A DNA stretch of 64,000 bases from Gammaproteobacteria bacterium (GCA_013287235.1 JABDEF010000001.1:23134-87133); one strand, 5' to 3'; positions 17,469 to 26,432 are shown, counted from the first letter of the stretch. The notes: generated from the sequence alone by a model not told the origin. A program made the numbers and translations.

Positions 17469-19145
17469 ATGCTGACAGAAATCCACATTCGCAATTTAGT
17501 TACGATTCAATCGCTTCATCTAGAATGTAAATCTGGAACGACTGTCATTACCGGTGAAACGGGTGCGGGTAAATCTATTTTAATCGATGCCATCGAACTC
17601 GCTTTAGGGAGTCGCGCGGGAAGCGATATCATCCACAAAGATCAGGACAAAGCAGATATCAGTGTCTGTTTTAATATTGCAAAATGTGTGACAGCAAAAG
17701 AATGGTTAAAACAATATGATCTTTATCAAGATTCCAATGAATGTATTTTACGGCGCACGATTTACCGAGATGGGCGCTCCCGCAGTTTTATCAATGGCAT
17801 GCCGACAACCCTTCAACCGTTACGAGAATTGAGTGAATATCTCATTCAAATTCATGGACAACATGAACATCAATCCTTATTAAAATCCGATGCACAGCGA
17901 AATTTACTCGATCAATATGGCGGATATATACATATCGTCGATAAAGTGAGCGCGCTTTCGCATGAATGGCATCCATTAAATGAAAAAATACGTGCCTTAC
18001 GTGATGAAACCGAAGAACGCAGCACGCGTGAAGCATTTTTAAAATTTCAATTACAAGAATTAGAGGCCTTACACCTAACGCAAGATGAGTTTCAACAATT
18101 AGATCTCGAACATAAACAGCTTGCGCATGCGGGAGAATTATTACAAAACATCAATCAAACACTGGCACTTTTAACCGATAATGAAGAACAAAATGTGTCT
18201 CATGCATTACATCTTTCGTTACAATTACTCGAATCCGTACAAAAAGTCGATCCCAAAATCACCGCTTGGATTGAGGCCATTAAAACAGCCATTATTCACG
18301 TGAGTGATACAGAAGATGACATGCGGCGATACTTAGATTCTGTTGATTTAGATCCCGAACGATTACAATGGGTGGAAGCACGCATTGCTACTTTGTTTGA
18401 TATTGCACGAAAACATAAAGTGAATCCACATGAATTGTTAGAGTTACAAAATCGTTTGATGGATGAATACCAAGAACTTGCAAGCAGCGACTCACGACTT
18501 CAGGAATTCGAAAAAAAATTAAAAGAAATGGAAGACGACTATCAAAAAGCAGCGTCGTTTTTAAGTGAAAATAGAAAAAAAGCTGCAAAAAAGCTTTCGG
18601 AAGAAGTCACTTCACTTATTCAAGAACTTTCATTAAAAAATGCAGAATTTGAAATTTTTTTAGATCATTCCAATATTCCCCCTTTCAGTCGTTTCGGATA
18701 TGAAAAAATTATTTTTCAAATCAAAACAAATACAGGATCCTCAAAACAACCGCTGGCAAAAATTGCCTCCGGCGGCGAACTTTCACGAATAGCACTTGCC
18801 ATTCATTTAGCAACGGCTGGCAAACACACCAAACCCACACTGATTTTTGATGAAGTGGATGTGGGCGTGGGCGGCGGGACGGCTGAAATGATTGGAAAAT
18901 TATTACGCCGCTTAGGGAAGACACATCAAGTCTTTTGTATCACGCATCAACCGCAGGTTGCAGCATTACAGCATCAACATATCGGCGTCGCGAAAGCACA
19001 TCATGGAACATTCACGTTGACGGATATTCGGCATTTATCGCCGCAAGAAAAAATTCAAGAGCTCGCGCGCATGTTGGGTGGTATCGAGCTTACACAAAAA
19101 ACGCTTGCGCATGCGCAGGAATTAGTTGAAAAACATGTCTTATAG
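17469..19145 (+). CDS. recN: DNA repair protein RecN
   Basis: An SMC-like ATPase that tethers DNA ends during double-strand break repair. It starts at 17469 (MLTEIHIRNLVTIQSL) after AAGGA; 558 residues. Walker A GETGAGKS lies near residue 36, long coiled-coil arms occupy the centre, and the C-terminal half shows the signature IASGGELSRIALAI, Walker B LIFDEVDVGVGGG and CITHQPQVAA. Two hairpins follow the gene. Confidence 0.97.
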   Translation: MLTEIHIRNLVTIQSLHLECKSGTTVITGETGAGKSILIDAIELALGSRAGSDIIHKDQDKADISVCFNIAKCVTAKEWLKQYDLYQDSNECILRRTIYRDGRSRSFINGMPTTLQPLRELSEYLIQIHGQHEHQSLLKSDAQRNLLDQYGGYIHIVDKVSALSHEWHPLNEKIRALRDETEERSTREAFLKFQLQELEALHLTQDEFQQLDLEHKQLAHAGELLQNINQTLALLTDNEEQNVSHALHLSLQLLESVQKVDPKITAWIEAIKTAIIHVSDTEDDMRRYLDSVDLDPERLQWVEARIATLFDIARKHKVNPHELLELQNRLMDEYQELASSDSRLQEFEKKLKEMEDDYQKAASFLSENRKKAAKKLSEEVTSLIQELSLKNAEFEIFLDHSNIPPFSRFGYEKIIFQIKTNTGSSKQPLAKIASGGELSRIALAIHLATAGKHTKPTLIFDEVDVGVGGGTAEMIGKLLRRLGKTHQVFCITHQPQVAALQHQHIGVAKAHHGTFTLTDIRHLSPQEKIQELARMLGGIELTQKTLAHAQELVEKHVL

Positions 19146-19197
19146 AATTTCAGATAAGTCTTTTGGTAAAAAGCGACCAAAAGACTTATCTGAAATT
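19146..19197. repeat. hairpin after recN
   Basis: A perfect 22-base stem, aatttcagataagtcttttggt at 19146-19167 with its complement ending at 19197, and an 8-base loop. It may end recN transcription but lacks a T-run. Its outer part (agataag...ttttggt) resembles the hairpin at 19328. Confidence 0.75.
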
Positions 19198-19327
19198 TAA
19201 ATACAGAATTCTTTTTAGGTTCCTCTTACTTCATTATAGTATAAAAATAAAATCCAAAAATGTTAAAAAATGATGTATTATTCTTTCTTACTTACTTTTT
19301 TTTAAGCAATGAATATTTTTTATTTTG

Positions 19328-19366
19328 AGATAAATAATTTGGTGCTTTTTACCAAATTATTTATCT
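19328..19366. repeat. second hairpin, related sequence
   Basis: Sixteen-base arms agataaataatttggt and complement around gcttttt, positioned between the convergent recN and ATPase genes. Ten of 16 arm positions match the hairpin at 19146. The 249-base gap holding both hairpins has no gene. Confidence 0.7.
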
Positions 19367-19394
19367 GAAACACTATAGATGTTATTTCTTAAGG

Positions 19395-20657
19395 TCATGA
19401 CATTTTTTGTGAATTATTTTTTAAATAAGCTTCCAAATCAATAATTTTTCCAGGAATATTTAATTCGCTTTTTGCTTCCTTTAGCGCTCTTTCTTCGCGC
19501 GCTAAAGTCGCAGCATCATTTCTATCCCATACGACTTGAATGAATTCCATTTTTCCGTCTAAAGATTGAGTAAGAAAATCAATTTCATATCCTGATTTTG
19601 TTAGATAATAAAATATTTTTTTCTTTTCCCTACGTAAATCTAAATACACTTGATTCTCAAGAAGTCTGCCCAAATTTTCAGATTGGCTAAAGGAATTTGC
19701 TTGTGTTAAGCCATTATCAACGGAATATATTTTTTTTGAAGTAATTTGAGAGCGGCGTAATGATTCTGTAAATAAAGGGACAGTTGAAATGAGGTAAGCA
19801 TCTTCTAAATATTCTAAATAATGATAAATAGTATCTTTTGCAACTTGATATCCTTGGCTCTTAATATCATTGTAAAATTTATTACTTGAAAAAGTCGCAG
19901 CAAAGTTTTTTAGTAAGTGATTGGTCAAGTACCGTAATAAAACAATATTCGTTACACGATGACGCTCAATGACATCTCGAAAAATCACTGTTTCCAGGTA
20001 GTTCTGTAAAGTTTCTCGCTGTAGACTTTCTGATAAATTCTGTATTGCAGGGAAGCCGCCTTTTTTTAAAAAGGTGAGAAAATGATGTCGTAATTTATCG
20101 AGACGCATTTTTCCAATAGGGTTTTTAGGTTTAGCGAAATGAAGCATAGATAAATATTCATCAAAATTATATGGCCAAATTTCTATGGATATTGAACGTC
20201 CACGCAATGAAGTTGCAATTTCTTTGCTTAACAGTTTTGCGGAGGAACCGGTTAAATAAATTTGTACATTCTTAGTGTCAAAAAATCGTCGTATAACCAA
20301 TTGCCAGTCTTCAACATTTTGAATTTCATCTAAAAAAAGGTAGCAACGATGTTGATGATTGTCAGGATAAAGTGTGTAAAAGGAATCAAGAAGCGTTGCT
20401 AAACTTTTCTGATCCATAGGTAATAAACGATCATCTTCAAAATTGATGAAAAGTATCCTTTCTAATAGAATGCCTTGATTTAGTAATTCATGGATAAATT
20501 GATATAAAAAATAAGTTTTTCCACAACGACGAACGCCTATAGCTACTTTTATCATCGTTTCAGCAGCAGGAAATGAAAAATTACGCGGCGTTGTATTTTG
20601 TGTTTCCGCTAGAATATCATGGAATTCTTCGAGTAAGGTTTCGACAAGTGACATCAT
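19395..20657 (-). CDS. AAA_14/DUF4143-type ATPase
   Basis: About 420 residues. The N-terminal P-loop domain has Walker A GVRRCGKT and Walker B YLFLDEIQNV, followed by TGSSAKLLSKEIATSLRGR, a hallmark of this group. The C-terminal DUF4143 part includes SYEID-like TKSGYEIDFL, a PD-(D/E)xK-like stretch. Such genes are common accessory genes of unknown role, often solitary. I start at the ATG at 20657, just after an AAGGATAAGT ribosome site lying inside a palindrome; an earlier TTG is possible. Confidence 0.85.
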   Translation of the reverse strand: MMSLVETLLEEFHDILAETQNTTPRNFSFPAAETMIKVAIGVRRCGKTYFLYQFIHELLNQGILLERILFINFEDDRLLPMDQKSLATLLDSFYTLYPDNHQHRCYLFLDEIQNVEDWQLVIRRFFDTKNVQIYLTGSSAKLLSKEIATSLRGRSISIEIWPYNFDEYLSMLHFAKPKNPIGKMRLDKLRHHFLTFLKKGGFPAIQNLSESLQRETLQNYLETVIFRDVIERHRVTNIVLLRYLTNHLLKNFAATFSSNKFYNDIKSQGYQVAKDTIYHYLEYLEDAYLISTVPLFTESLRRSQITSKKIYSVDNGLTQANSFSQSENLGRLLENQVYLDLRREKKKIFYYLTKSGYEIDFLTQSLDGKMEFIQVVWDRNDAATLAREERALKEAKSELNIPGKIIDLEAYLKNNSQKMS

Positions 20658-20715
20658 ACTTATCCTTCTATACAAGGATAAGTATATCGCATATTATCCT
20701 TCTGCACAAGGACAA
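20656..20715 (-). promoter_or_regulatory. palindromic operator or SD-sequestering hairpins before the ATPase gene
   Basis: 20656-20685 is a perfect 12-base-arm palindrome (atacttatcctt, 6 bases, aaggataagtat) containing the AAGGA ribosome site next to the start ATG. A second, similar unit at 20694-20715 (ttatccttctgcacaaggacaa) lies just upstream. On RNA the first unit would hide the ribosome site; on DNA the pair could be operator sites. Confidence 0.7.
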
Positions 20716-20795
20716 CAATCCAAGAATGGTTGAAAAAACCTTGATACTACAGCCTAACAATCAGGTAAAGGTACAGCCAGATCCTAAAAACCGCT

Positions 20796-21125
20796 TCATA
20801 AAATGGTACAAGAACATATAGGTGTTGTCTCTTCAGGCCTGGATCGAATCACCGTTGTTGTTGTGGGTGGCGGTTGGTAAAATGCGTATGTATTCGTTTG
20901 GGGCGTTTCGTAAGCATACGGCGGCGGTGCTGACGGTATGGGCTGCGCAGAAAGAACACACTCCGGTTGTTGTGTGACAACTACTTGCGGAGGAGCTGTT
21001 TCTCTAACAATCACAGTAGTCGAAGGGCGTGTATTTTGGGCTGCTGTCGCCGCAAGAACATGCAGTGGTGGTGCGAAAAAATGACTCTGATGGTGACCGT
21101 GATGACCATGATGATGATTTGGCAT
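20796..21125 (-). CDS. small His/Pro-rich protein with C-terminal CaaX box (CTIL)
   Basis: A 109-residue low-complexity protein, not recognised. The N-terminus is His-rich (MPNHHHGHHGHH), possibly metal binding. The middle is rich in Pro, Thr and Gln (APPPYAYETP). The last residues are PICSCTIL: Cys-Thr-Ile-Leu fits a CaaX box with Leu, the form geranylgeranylated by eukaryotic GGTase I, with another Cys two positions before. A good AAGGAA site precedes the ATG. There is no signal peptide. Two other proteins here end in CVIL and CLIL, so a host-prenylated effector is a reasonable inference. Confidence 0.7.
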   Translation of the reverse strand: MPNHHHGHHGHHQSHFFAPPLHVLAATAAQNTRPSTTVIVRETAPPQVVVTQQPECVLSAQPIPSAPPPYAYETPQTNTYAFYQPPPTTTTVIRSRPEETTPICSCTIL

Positions 21126-21162
21126 AGGTTAATTCCTTTTAAAAATAATTTTGTATCTATTC

Positions 21163-21275
21163 ACCCCCTTTGAAAAAGGGAGTCGCCATGCGCTTTTTGC
21201 ATGGCGGGGGGATTTTTAAAGCTGTAAAATCCCCCCGCCTCGCAACAACCGTCGACCCCCTTTTTCAAAGGGGGT
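21163..21275. repeat. 113-base palindromic element, full copy
   Basis: Runs from accccctttgaaaaaggg to ctttttcaaagggggt. Inside are a tcgccatgcg/cgcatggcgg hairpin and the ggggggattttt/aaaatcccccc pair. Family members: 23179 and 56888 (full), 6654 and 12563 (half). Sits between the CaaX gene and fur. Confidence 0.92.
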
Positions 21276-21290
21276 AAATACATTTTTTCT

Positions 21291-21719
21291 TTATTTGGGA
21301 TGTGCCTTCTGGCATTTTCCACAAATTCCGTAAATATTCAAATGATGATCTGTGATGATGTACCCTGCATTTTTTGCAATTTCTTTTTGTCGATCTTCGA
21401 TCACCGCATCCACAAATTCTTCCACACGATCACACTTGACGCAAACTAAATGATCGTGATGCTCTCCATGATCTAATTCAAAAACCGAGTGTCCTTCGGC
21501 AAAATGATGACGAATAATTAATTTTGCTTCTTCAAATTGCGTTAATACACGATAGACCGTGGCTAGTCCAATATCTTCACCCGAATCGATTAAAATACGA
21601 TACACATCTTCAGCACTTAAATGATGATCCCGCGCACTTTCAAGTATCTGCAAAATTTTCACACGTGGCAAGGTGACTTTAAGTCCCGCTTTTTTCAAAT
21701 CTGAATTATCCACATCCAT
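21291..21719 (-). CDS. fur: ferric uptake regulator Fur
   Basis: Iron-sensing repressor. I start at 21719 (MDVDNSDLKKAGLKVTLP), the family N-terminus; an in-frame TTG five codons earlier is possible. 142 residues. The winged helix (LSAEDVYRILIDSG, IGLATVYRVLTQFEEA) is followed by the metal sites HFAEGHSVFELDHGEHHDH, CVKC and CGKC, the latter two a structural zinc site. A matching Fur box lies before the iron operon at 23339. The usual divergent partner bamE is 1.1 kb away, separated by a broken gene. Confidence 0.97.
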   Translation of the reverse strand: MDVDNSDLKKAGLKVTLPRVKILQILESARDHHLSAEDVYRILIDSGEDIGLATVYRVLTQFEEAKLIIRHHFAEGHSVFELDHGEHHDHLVCVKCDRVEEFVDAVIEDRQKEIAKNAGYIITDHHLNIYGICGKCQKAHPK

Positions 21720-21786
21720 CTCACTAAAAAACAAGATCCTGTCATTCTAGCAGTTTCCAAGAATAAAAGTGAGTCCGAAAGTTTTT

Positions 21787-22066
21787 CTATTTAAAACCCC
21801 ATTGTCTTAATGCTACGACACCCTTACTCATCTTATCAGCTGTTTCGGTTATTTCCTCCTTTTGTTCACTCGCAAGCTTCTCAAGTTCTTTGCTTTCAGG
21901 CATTTCGGCGAGTTTTTCTATGCAATTCCAAAACAAAGCACGATAAAAAAGGGATAGAACAGATGGATCAAAAACATTTGCTTCTAATTCCACTAATAAC
22001 TTCACCATATGATAATCTTGGTTTAGAAGAGCTCTTCGCAAAAATCCTTCTTCTGCTATTAAAAAT
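21787..22066 (-). pseudogene. C-terminal remnant of a gene split by an IS605-type insertion
   Basis: The open frame enters from the IS remnant without its own start (FLIAEEGFLRRALLNQ) and runs about 90 residues to a stop at 21787; a TTG at 22041 is the only start-like codon. RRALLNQDYHMVKLLVELEA is ankyrin-like. The rest (ELEKLASEQKEEITETADKM) is helical. The N-terminal part of the same gene appears fused to tnpB at 22516-22746. Product not recognised; an effector-type ankyrin protein is likely. Confidence 0.6.
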
Positions 22067-22515
22067 GTGAACGAAAGTGCTCACACCTTATTCCTGCCCC
22101 GACGTGTCTTCAAGACCACCTTCGTATCTGACAGGCGTAACTTTCCCGCCTAAGAAGGGATAACTCCCTTTTTAGTGTTACTCGTCACCGAATAACTCGC
22201 CACGGGTAAGGCAGTGTCGGATGCCAGCCGTTCTAAATTGATCGCAGCATTGATCTCTCTATCGTGAAATGTTTTACAACTTTGACAACGCCAGCTTCGA
22301 TCTTTTAATGTCAGTGATTCATTTTTCCAATCGCATGAAGAACACAACTTACTGCTAGGATACCATCTATCAGCAATAATTAAACGTGTATCATAACGTA
22401 TTGCTTTGTATTCTAATTGACGACGAATAGAGCCAAAACCAACATCGCTTATCGCGCGTGCCAGTTTATGATTTTTTAACATACCAGAAACATTTAAATC
22501 CTCGATCGCTACTCC
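22067..22515 (-). mobile_element. IS200/IS605-type remnant (tnpB 3' part plus right end)
   Basis: Contains the last third of tnpB and about 80 bases beyond its stop, ending on the minus strand with gtgagcactttcgttcac, which resembles the right-end/omega-RNA hairpin of such elements. The left end, tnpA and most of tnpB are missing. It lies inside a host gene whose two pieces flank it. Confidence 0.65.
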
Positions 22516-22746
22516 CTCATCTATGTTAATACCACTCGCTATAAAAGTCCTCATTATATCTTTCATTTGAAGCAGATAATTTGGATTTGGATATTGTGAT
22601 TTTACTGAAGTGGAGATTTCTTTTAAATTATTTTTAATATTTTCAGGATGCTTCAAAATATTTATCGTGGATGTTATTACTCTTTCAGGAGCATTTGTAA
22701 TAAAAACTATTGCATCTTGTTTACTAGAATAATAATTATTAAGCAA
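22150..22746 (-). pseudogene. tnpB: truncated TnpB fused to the N-terminal part of an unknown gene
   Basis: A 198-residue open frame of two origins. Residues 1-76 (for example NAPERVITSTINILKHP) are unrelated to TnpB and probably the N-terminal part of the split gene. From residue 77, VAIEDLNVSGMLKNHKLARA and RWYPSSKLCSSCDW...CQSCKTFHDREINAAINL are the second and third RuvC motifs and zinc finger of TnpB. The first RuvC Asp region and the guide-binding half are missing, so it should not cut DNA. The 5' frame continues upstream of the TTG to about 22800 with no clear start. Confidence 0.75.
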
Positions 22747-22867
22747 ACTCCACCAATCTTCATTTTTTTCAAAAAACTTTTGTTCTATTTCTTCAATTTA
22801 ACCGTTACAAAAACATATGAAATCCGTTATCATCATTCGATTTTTAATACTTTATTCAGAGATTTCT

Positions 22868-23170
22868 ATGCGAAATATTTTAATGTATATCATTATTTTC
22901 ACCACCCTTTTGGGTTGTGTCCGAAAAATACCCATCGAACAAGGAAATGTGATGACACCTGAGATGGTCAGTCAATTACATAACGGAATGACGCGGGCAG
23001 AAGCAGAGAGCGTAATGGGGACACCGATGGTGAGAAATACTTTTCGGGAGAATCGCGTGGATTATGTGTATACGTATAAACCGGGGCGCGGTGAGCGTAC
23101 GGAAAAGCGTTTGACGTTGGTGTTTGAGGATGATCGGTTGGTGAAAATCATTTCTGATCTCTCGCAGTAA
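22868..23170 (+). CDS. bamE: outer membrane assembly lipoprotein BamE
   Basis: Lipoprotein of the BAM complex that inserts beta-barrels into the outer membrane. I start at 22868 (MRNILMYIIIFTTLLGC): the hydrophobic helix ends in the lipobox LLGC, giving a 100-residue precursor with lipid-modified Cys18. The SmpA/OmlA fold shows VSQLHNGMTRAEAESVMGTP and the C-terminal LTLVFEDDRLVKI. Its usual neighbour fur is nearby on the opposite strand. Confidence 0.93.
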   Translation: MRNILMYIIIFTTLLGCVRKIPIEQGNVMTPEMVSQLHNGMTRAEAESVMGTPMVRNTFRENRVDYVYTYKPGRGERTEKRLTLVFEDDRLVKIISDLSQ

Positions 23171-23178
23171 GAATTTTC

Positions 23179-23297
23179 GCCCCCTTTGAAAAAGGGGGCA
23201 AACTGCGCTTTTTGCAGTCGAGGGATTTTTTAAGCGCCTCGAAAAAATCCCCCCGCCTCGCAAAAAACACTCGGCGACCCCCTTTTTCAAAGGGGGT
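23179..23297. repeat. 119-base palindromic element, full copy
   Basis: Same family as 21163, with gccccctttgaaaaaggggg at the left and ctttttcaaagggggt at the right, and a diverged inner hairpin (aactgcgctttttgcag). It directly precedes the iron-operon promoter. Confidence 0.92.
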
Positions 23298-23308
23298 AAA
23301 TTCTTAGC

Positions 23309-23357
23309 TTGACTATAAGAAGTGATTACGCTTTAATTGATAATGATTCTCATTTAT
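23309..23357 (+). promoter_or_regulatory. promoter with Fur box for the iron-uptake operon
   Basis: TTGACT (23309-23314), a 17-base spacer and TTTAAT (23332-23337) form a good sigma70 promoter. The 19 bases gataatgattctcatttat (23339-23357) match the Fur consensus at 14 positions and cover the expected transcription start, so iron-loaded Fur would block it. Confidence 0.88.
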
Positions 23358-23376
23358 GTAAAAAACAGGATAAATA

Positions 23377-23790
23377 ATGCGCAAATTCATCTTTATTATT
23401 TTGATGACCTTTGCATCTCTTTGTCATGCCCATGAAACCGCTGACGTATGGAAACCAGCGGCTAAAACTGTTTGCAATCAAATAAACCAAGCGCTCGCCT
23501 ACTACACCAAAGGCGATGTGAAAAATGCGCAACGCGATGCCATCATGGCTTACTTTAAAGGTTATGATGCTGAAATCGAACCCGCCGTCCGCATTACCTT
23601 AGGTGGATCACATGTGTTTGAAGTCGAGCATCAATTTCGTGATTTTAAAAACGCGATGAAACCCCATCCTGATAAAAAACAATTGGAAGAAGTGTCAAAT
23701 CTTGCAAAAAAACTATGTGAAACGATGTATGCCGACGCAAACGCATTACAGGATGCAAAAGTGGAAAAACAAGTCTTTAAGGTCGATTAA
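23377..23790 (+). CDS. periplasmic protein of the FTR1 iron-uptake operon
   Basis: A 137-residue exported protein with a signal peptide cut after CHA (MRKFIFIILMTFASLCHA). Its helical body (QALAYYTKGDVKNAQRDAIMAYFKGYDAEIEPAVR) resembles the periplasmic N-terminal domain found on many FTR1 permeases, including the YFKGYDAEIEP stretch with acidic residues that could bind iron. It ends one base before the permease start. Encoded first behind a Fur box, it probably helps hand iron to the permease; the exact role is inferred. Confidence 0.8.
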   Translation: MRKFIFIILMTFASLCHAHETADVWKPAAKTVCNQINQALAYYTKGDVKNAQRDAIMAYFKGYDAEIEPAVRITLGGSHVFEVEHQFRDFKNAMKPHPDKKQLEEVSNLAKKLCETMYADANALQDAKVEKQVFKVD

Positions 23791-23791
23791 T

Positions 23792-24967
23792 ATGCTACGA
23801 AAATTTATTTTAATGATTTTTTTAATGAGTTTATGCGCGCTTTGTTATGCCAATTCACGTTATCAACAAACTGTTGAAACCATCAAACGTGAAGGAGATC
23901 AATTCATTCAACAATATGATCCCAAAGAAGGCTTCACCACCATGGAAGGATTCAGCAATCTTTATTTCGATCATTATGAAGGAAGCGGTATGGAATTAGC
24001 CGTTGCTGCTATTTCTCCCTCCCACAATGTAAAAACAGAAAGTCTATTCACTAAAATGATCGGTGATGCGAATCAGGACGCTGATAAAGACAAACTAGAA
24101 AAACATTGGTCTTCTTTAAAAAAACAATTAGACATCGATTTATCCTTATTAATCAGTTCATCGAAAGTGAGTTTTACTGAAAGCTTATTCCAATCTTTCA
24201 CTATTTTATTGCGAGAAGGTTTTGAAGCATTATTGATTGTAACCGCTCTACTCACCTATCTACGCCGTGCAAATCAAGGAGAAAAATCTCGCGTTATTTA
24301 TTGGGGTGTGGGCGTTGCACTTCTTGCAAGCGGCATCACCGCTTACCTTTTTGCAACCCTTTTTAAAAATGCGGGTGCACATCGAGAAGTCATGGAGGGG
24401 ATTGTGATGCTCATTGCATCCGCCGTCATGTTTTATGTAAGTTATTGGCTATTTGCAAAACGCGAAGCCGAACGGTGGCAGCAATTTATCAAACAAACCA
24501 TGACGAATGCGCTTTCCAAAGGCAGCCTTTTTACCCTGGGTTTAACGGCTTTTTTAGCGGTTTACCGAGAAGGTGCTGAAACCATATTATTTTATCAAGC
24601 GTTATGGTTGGGTAATCATACACAAGGCAATGCGATTTTATTAGGGATAATACTTGCTATAGTCGCACTTGGTGTGATTTACTGGACCATGCAAAAAGCA
24701 TCCTACAAAATTCCATTCAATTTATTTTTTACTTTCACCGCCGCATTTTTATATTACATGGCATTTTACTTTATTGGCGGCGGTATCCTTGAGTTGCAAG
24801 AAGCGGGTTGGGTTCACACTTCCCCCATTCAGGGATTCCCACAAATCGCATGGTTGGGTATTTTCCCCACTTGGCAAAATGTCAGTGTACAATGTATATT
24901 TTTAACGGGAACGCTAGGGGCATTACTGTTTTGGCATCTTCGTCGTAGAAATGGTCAAACCACATGA
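23792..24967 (+). CDS. ftrC: FTR1-family high-affinity iron permease
   Basis: 391 residues from the ATG at 23792. A signal peptide (ending CYA) and a periplasmic domain precede seven membrane helices. The two REGxE iron motifs are present: REGFEALLIV from residue 141 and REGAETILFY from residue 259. In FtrABCD and Campylobacter P19-Ftr1 systems this permease moves iron across the inner membrane together with P19 and a polyferredoxin, both encoded next. It overlaps the following gene by four bases (ATGA). Confidence 0.92.
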   Translation: MLRKFILMIFLMSLCALCYANSRYQQTVETIKREGDQFIQQYDPKEGFTTMEGFSNLYFDHYEGSGMELAVAAISPSHNVKTESLFTKMIGDANQDADKDKLEKHWSSLKKQLDIDLSLLISSSKVSFTESLFQSFTILLREGFEALLIVTALLTYLRRANQGEKSRVIYWGVGVALLASGITAYLFATLFKNAGAHREVMEGIVMLIASAVMFYVSYWLFAKREAERWQQFIKQTMTNALSKGSLFTLGLTAFLAVYREGAETILFYQALWLGNHTQGNAILLGIILAIVALGVIYWTMQKASYKIPFNLFFTFTAAFLYYMAFYFIGGGILELQEAGWVHTSPIQGFPQIAWLGIFPTWQNVSVQCIFLTGTLGALLFWHLRRRNGQTT

Positions 24968-26421
24968 ATACCGCCAATGAAAAATTAAAAAAAATTCCCA
25001 TTCATCTCAAAACGAATCCGGAATATCTTATACCGCGACATCAATTTATCCAGGCAATCGAAAATTTTTTTTATCACCATAAAAATAAACTGGTCTATGT
25101 GCATATATCCATGTTTATTTTATTTTTAAGCTTCACTGTTATCCCTGTATTCCTCCCTACACCGCTAGAATCTGATACGGTCTTTGATAATTTTACTTTG
25201 TTTTCACAGTTTTTATTGTGGGGCATTTGGTTTCCTTTTGTTTTTGCCTCCGTCATTTTTACAGGCAGGAGTTGGTGCGGCATTTTATGCCCGATGGGTG
25301 CGGCTTCCGAATGGGCAAATAAAATTGGCTTTAAACGAAATATTCCAGGCTGGTTAAAATGGGAGGGCACCCCCATTTTGAGCTTTCTTTTGATTACGAT
25401 TTTAGGACAGACGATTGATGTGCGCGATCAAGCGGATGCCATTCTCGAAATATTTGGCGGTACTTTGATGCTTGCTTTGCTCATTGGTTTTTTTTACGGA
25501 AAAAATAAACGCGCCTGGTGCCGACATGTTTGCCCCATTGGATTATTACTGGGGGTTTTTTCAAGAATGGGAATCGTACAATTTGCACCCAAGCATCCAC
25601 GAGAAAAAGGGAATCCCTACACAGAAAAAGGCGTTTGCCCAACCATGATTGCGATTTCCAGAAAAGATGAATCGAGACACTGCATTCAATGTTTTCGCTG
25701 TGTAAAACCCTCCTCCCCGGGTGGTTTATTCGTTCGTTTACGAAAAATAGGCCATGAAATTATCCATATTCGTGATTACAATCCTAATCTTGCTGAAATT
25801 TGGTTTATTTTTTTAGGCACCGGGGTTGCGCTCGGCGGCTTTCTTTGGTTGATTCTTCCGGAATATCAAATACTACGCCAAGCGATTGGTACTTGGTTTA
25901 TTGAGCATGAATGGTATTGGATTGGTGAAAGCGGTTCGCGTTTTTTAATGAGCGTACACCCGGAAGCACGTCAAACGTATAATTGGTTAGATTTTATGAT
26001 GATCACCGGTTTTATGGCGTTTTGCATGCTCCTCGTAACAGCTGTCTTGAGTGCTTGTACTTTGTTGAGCAGTTTTATTGTTCGACAATTCACACAGGAT
26101 AAGAATATCAAAATCTATTTCACAGAATTAGGTTATCAATTTACACCCGTTGCCATGCTTTCCATCATTATTGGTTTAGGCGATAAACTATTTACAGAAT
26201 TACATCATTGCGGTGTTGCAGAATCACTCCTTGCTTCCATCAAGGCGACATTATTAGCCGGCAGTATTTTGTGGAGCATTCATTTAGGCAGATCAATGTT
26301 GCAACGTCAAAACATTCACGGCATTCGTCAAGGTATCGCTTTATTGCCAGGTATCGCAGGCAGTCTTTTTATTGGATTTGCTTGGTGGCCTGCAATATTC
26401 GGCATGCATTTTTTATTTTAA
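24964..26421 (+). CDS. ftrD: membrane polyferredoxin, FtrD/NapH-like
   Basis: A 485-residue membrane protein with about eight hydrophobic segments and Cys motifs: WCGILCPMG, WCRHVCPIG and CIQCFRC. The last may bind an iron-sulfur cluster, although it lacks a full pair of CxxCxxCxxxCP motifs. NapH/CcoG-like proteins of this type pass electrons across the inner membrane; in FtrABCD iron systems FtrD is thought to support redox coupling of iron uptake by FtrC. The start overlaps the permease stop and the gene ends 11 bases before the P19 gene, so the operon is tight. Confidence 0.85.
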   Translation: MNTANEKLKKIPIHLKTNPEYLIPRHQFIQAIENFFYHHKNKLVYVHISMFILFLSFTVIPVFLPTPLESDTVFDNFTLFSQFLLWGIWFPFVFASVIFTGRSWCGILCPMGAASEWANKIGFKRNIPGWLKWEGTPILSFLLITILGQTIDVRDQADAILEIFGGTLMLALLIGFFYGKNKRAWCRHVCPIGLLLGVFSRMGIVQFAPKHPREKGNPYTEKGVCPTMIAISRKDESRHCIQCFRCVKPSSPGGLFVRLRKIGHEIIHIRDYNPNLAEIWFIFLGTGVALGGFLWLILPEYQILRQAIGTWFIEHEWYWIGESGSRFLMSVHPEARQTYNWLDFMMITGFMAFCMLLVTAVLSACTLLSSFIVRQFTQDKNIKIYFTELGYQFTPVAMLSIIIGLGDKLFTELHHCGVAESLLASIKATLLAGSILWSIHLGRSMLQRQNIHGIRQGIALLPGIAGSLFIGFAWWPAIFGMHFLF

Positions 26422-26432
26422 GAGGAACCTCC

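Noticed and set aside
26208..26432. N-terminal extension of the P19 protein
   Set aside because: It overlaps ftrD in another frame and would hide the signal peptide.
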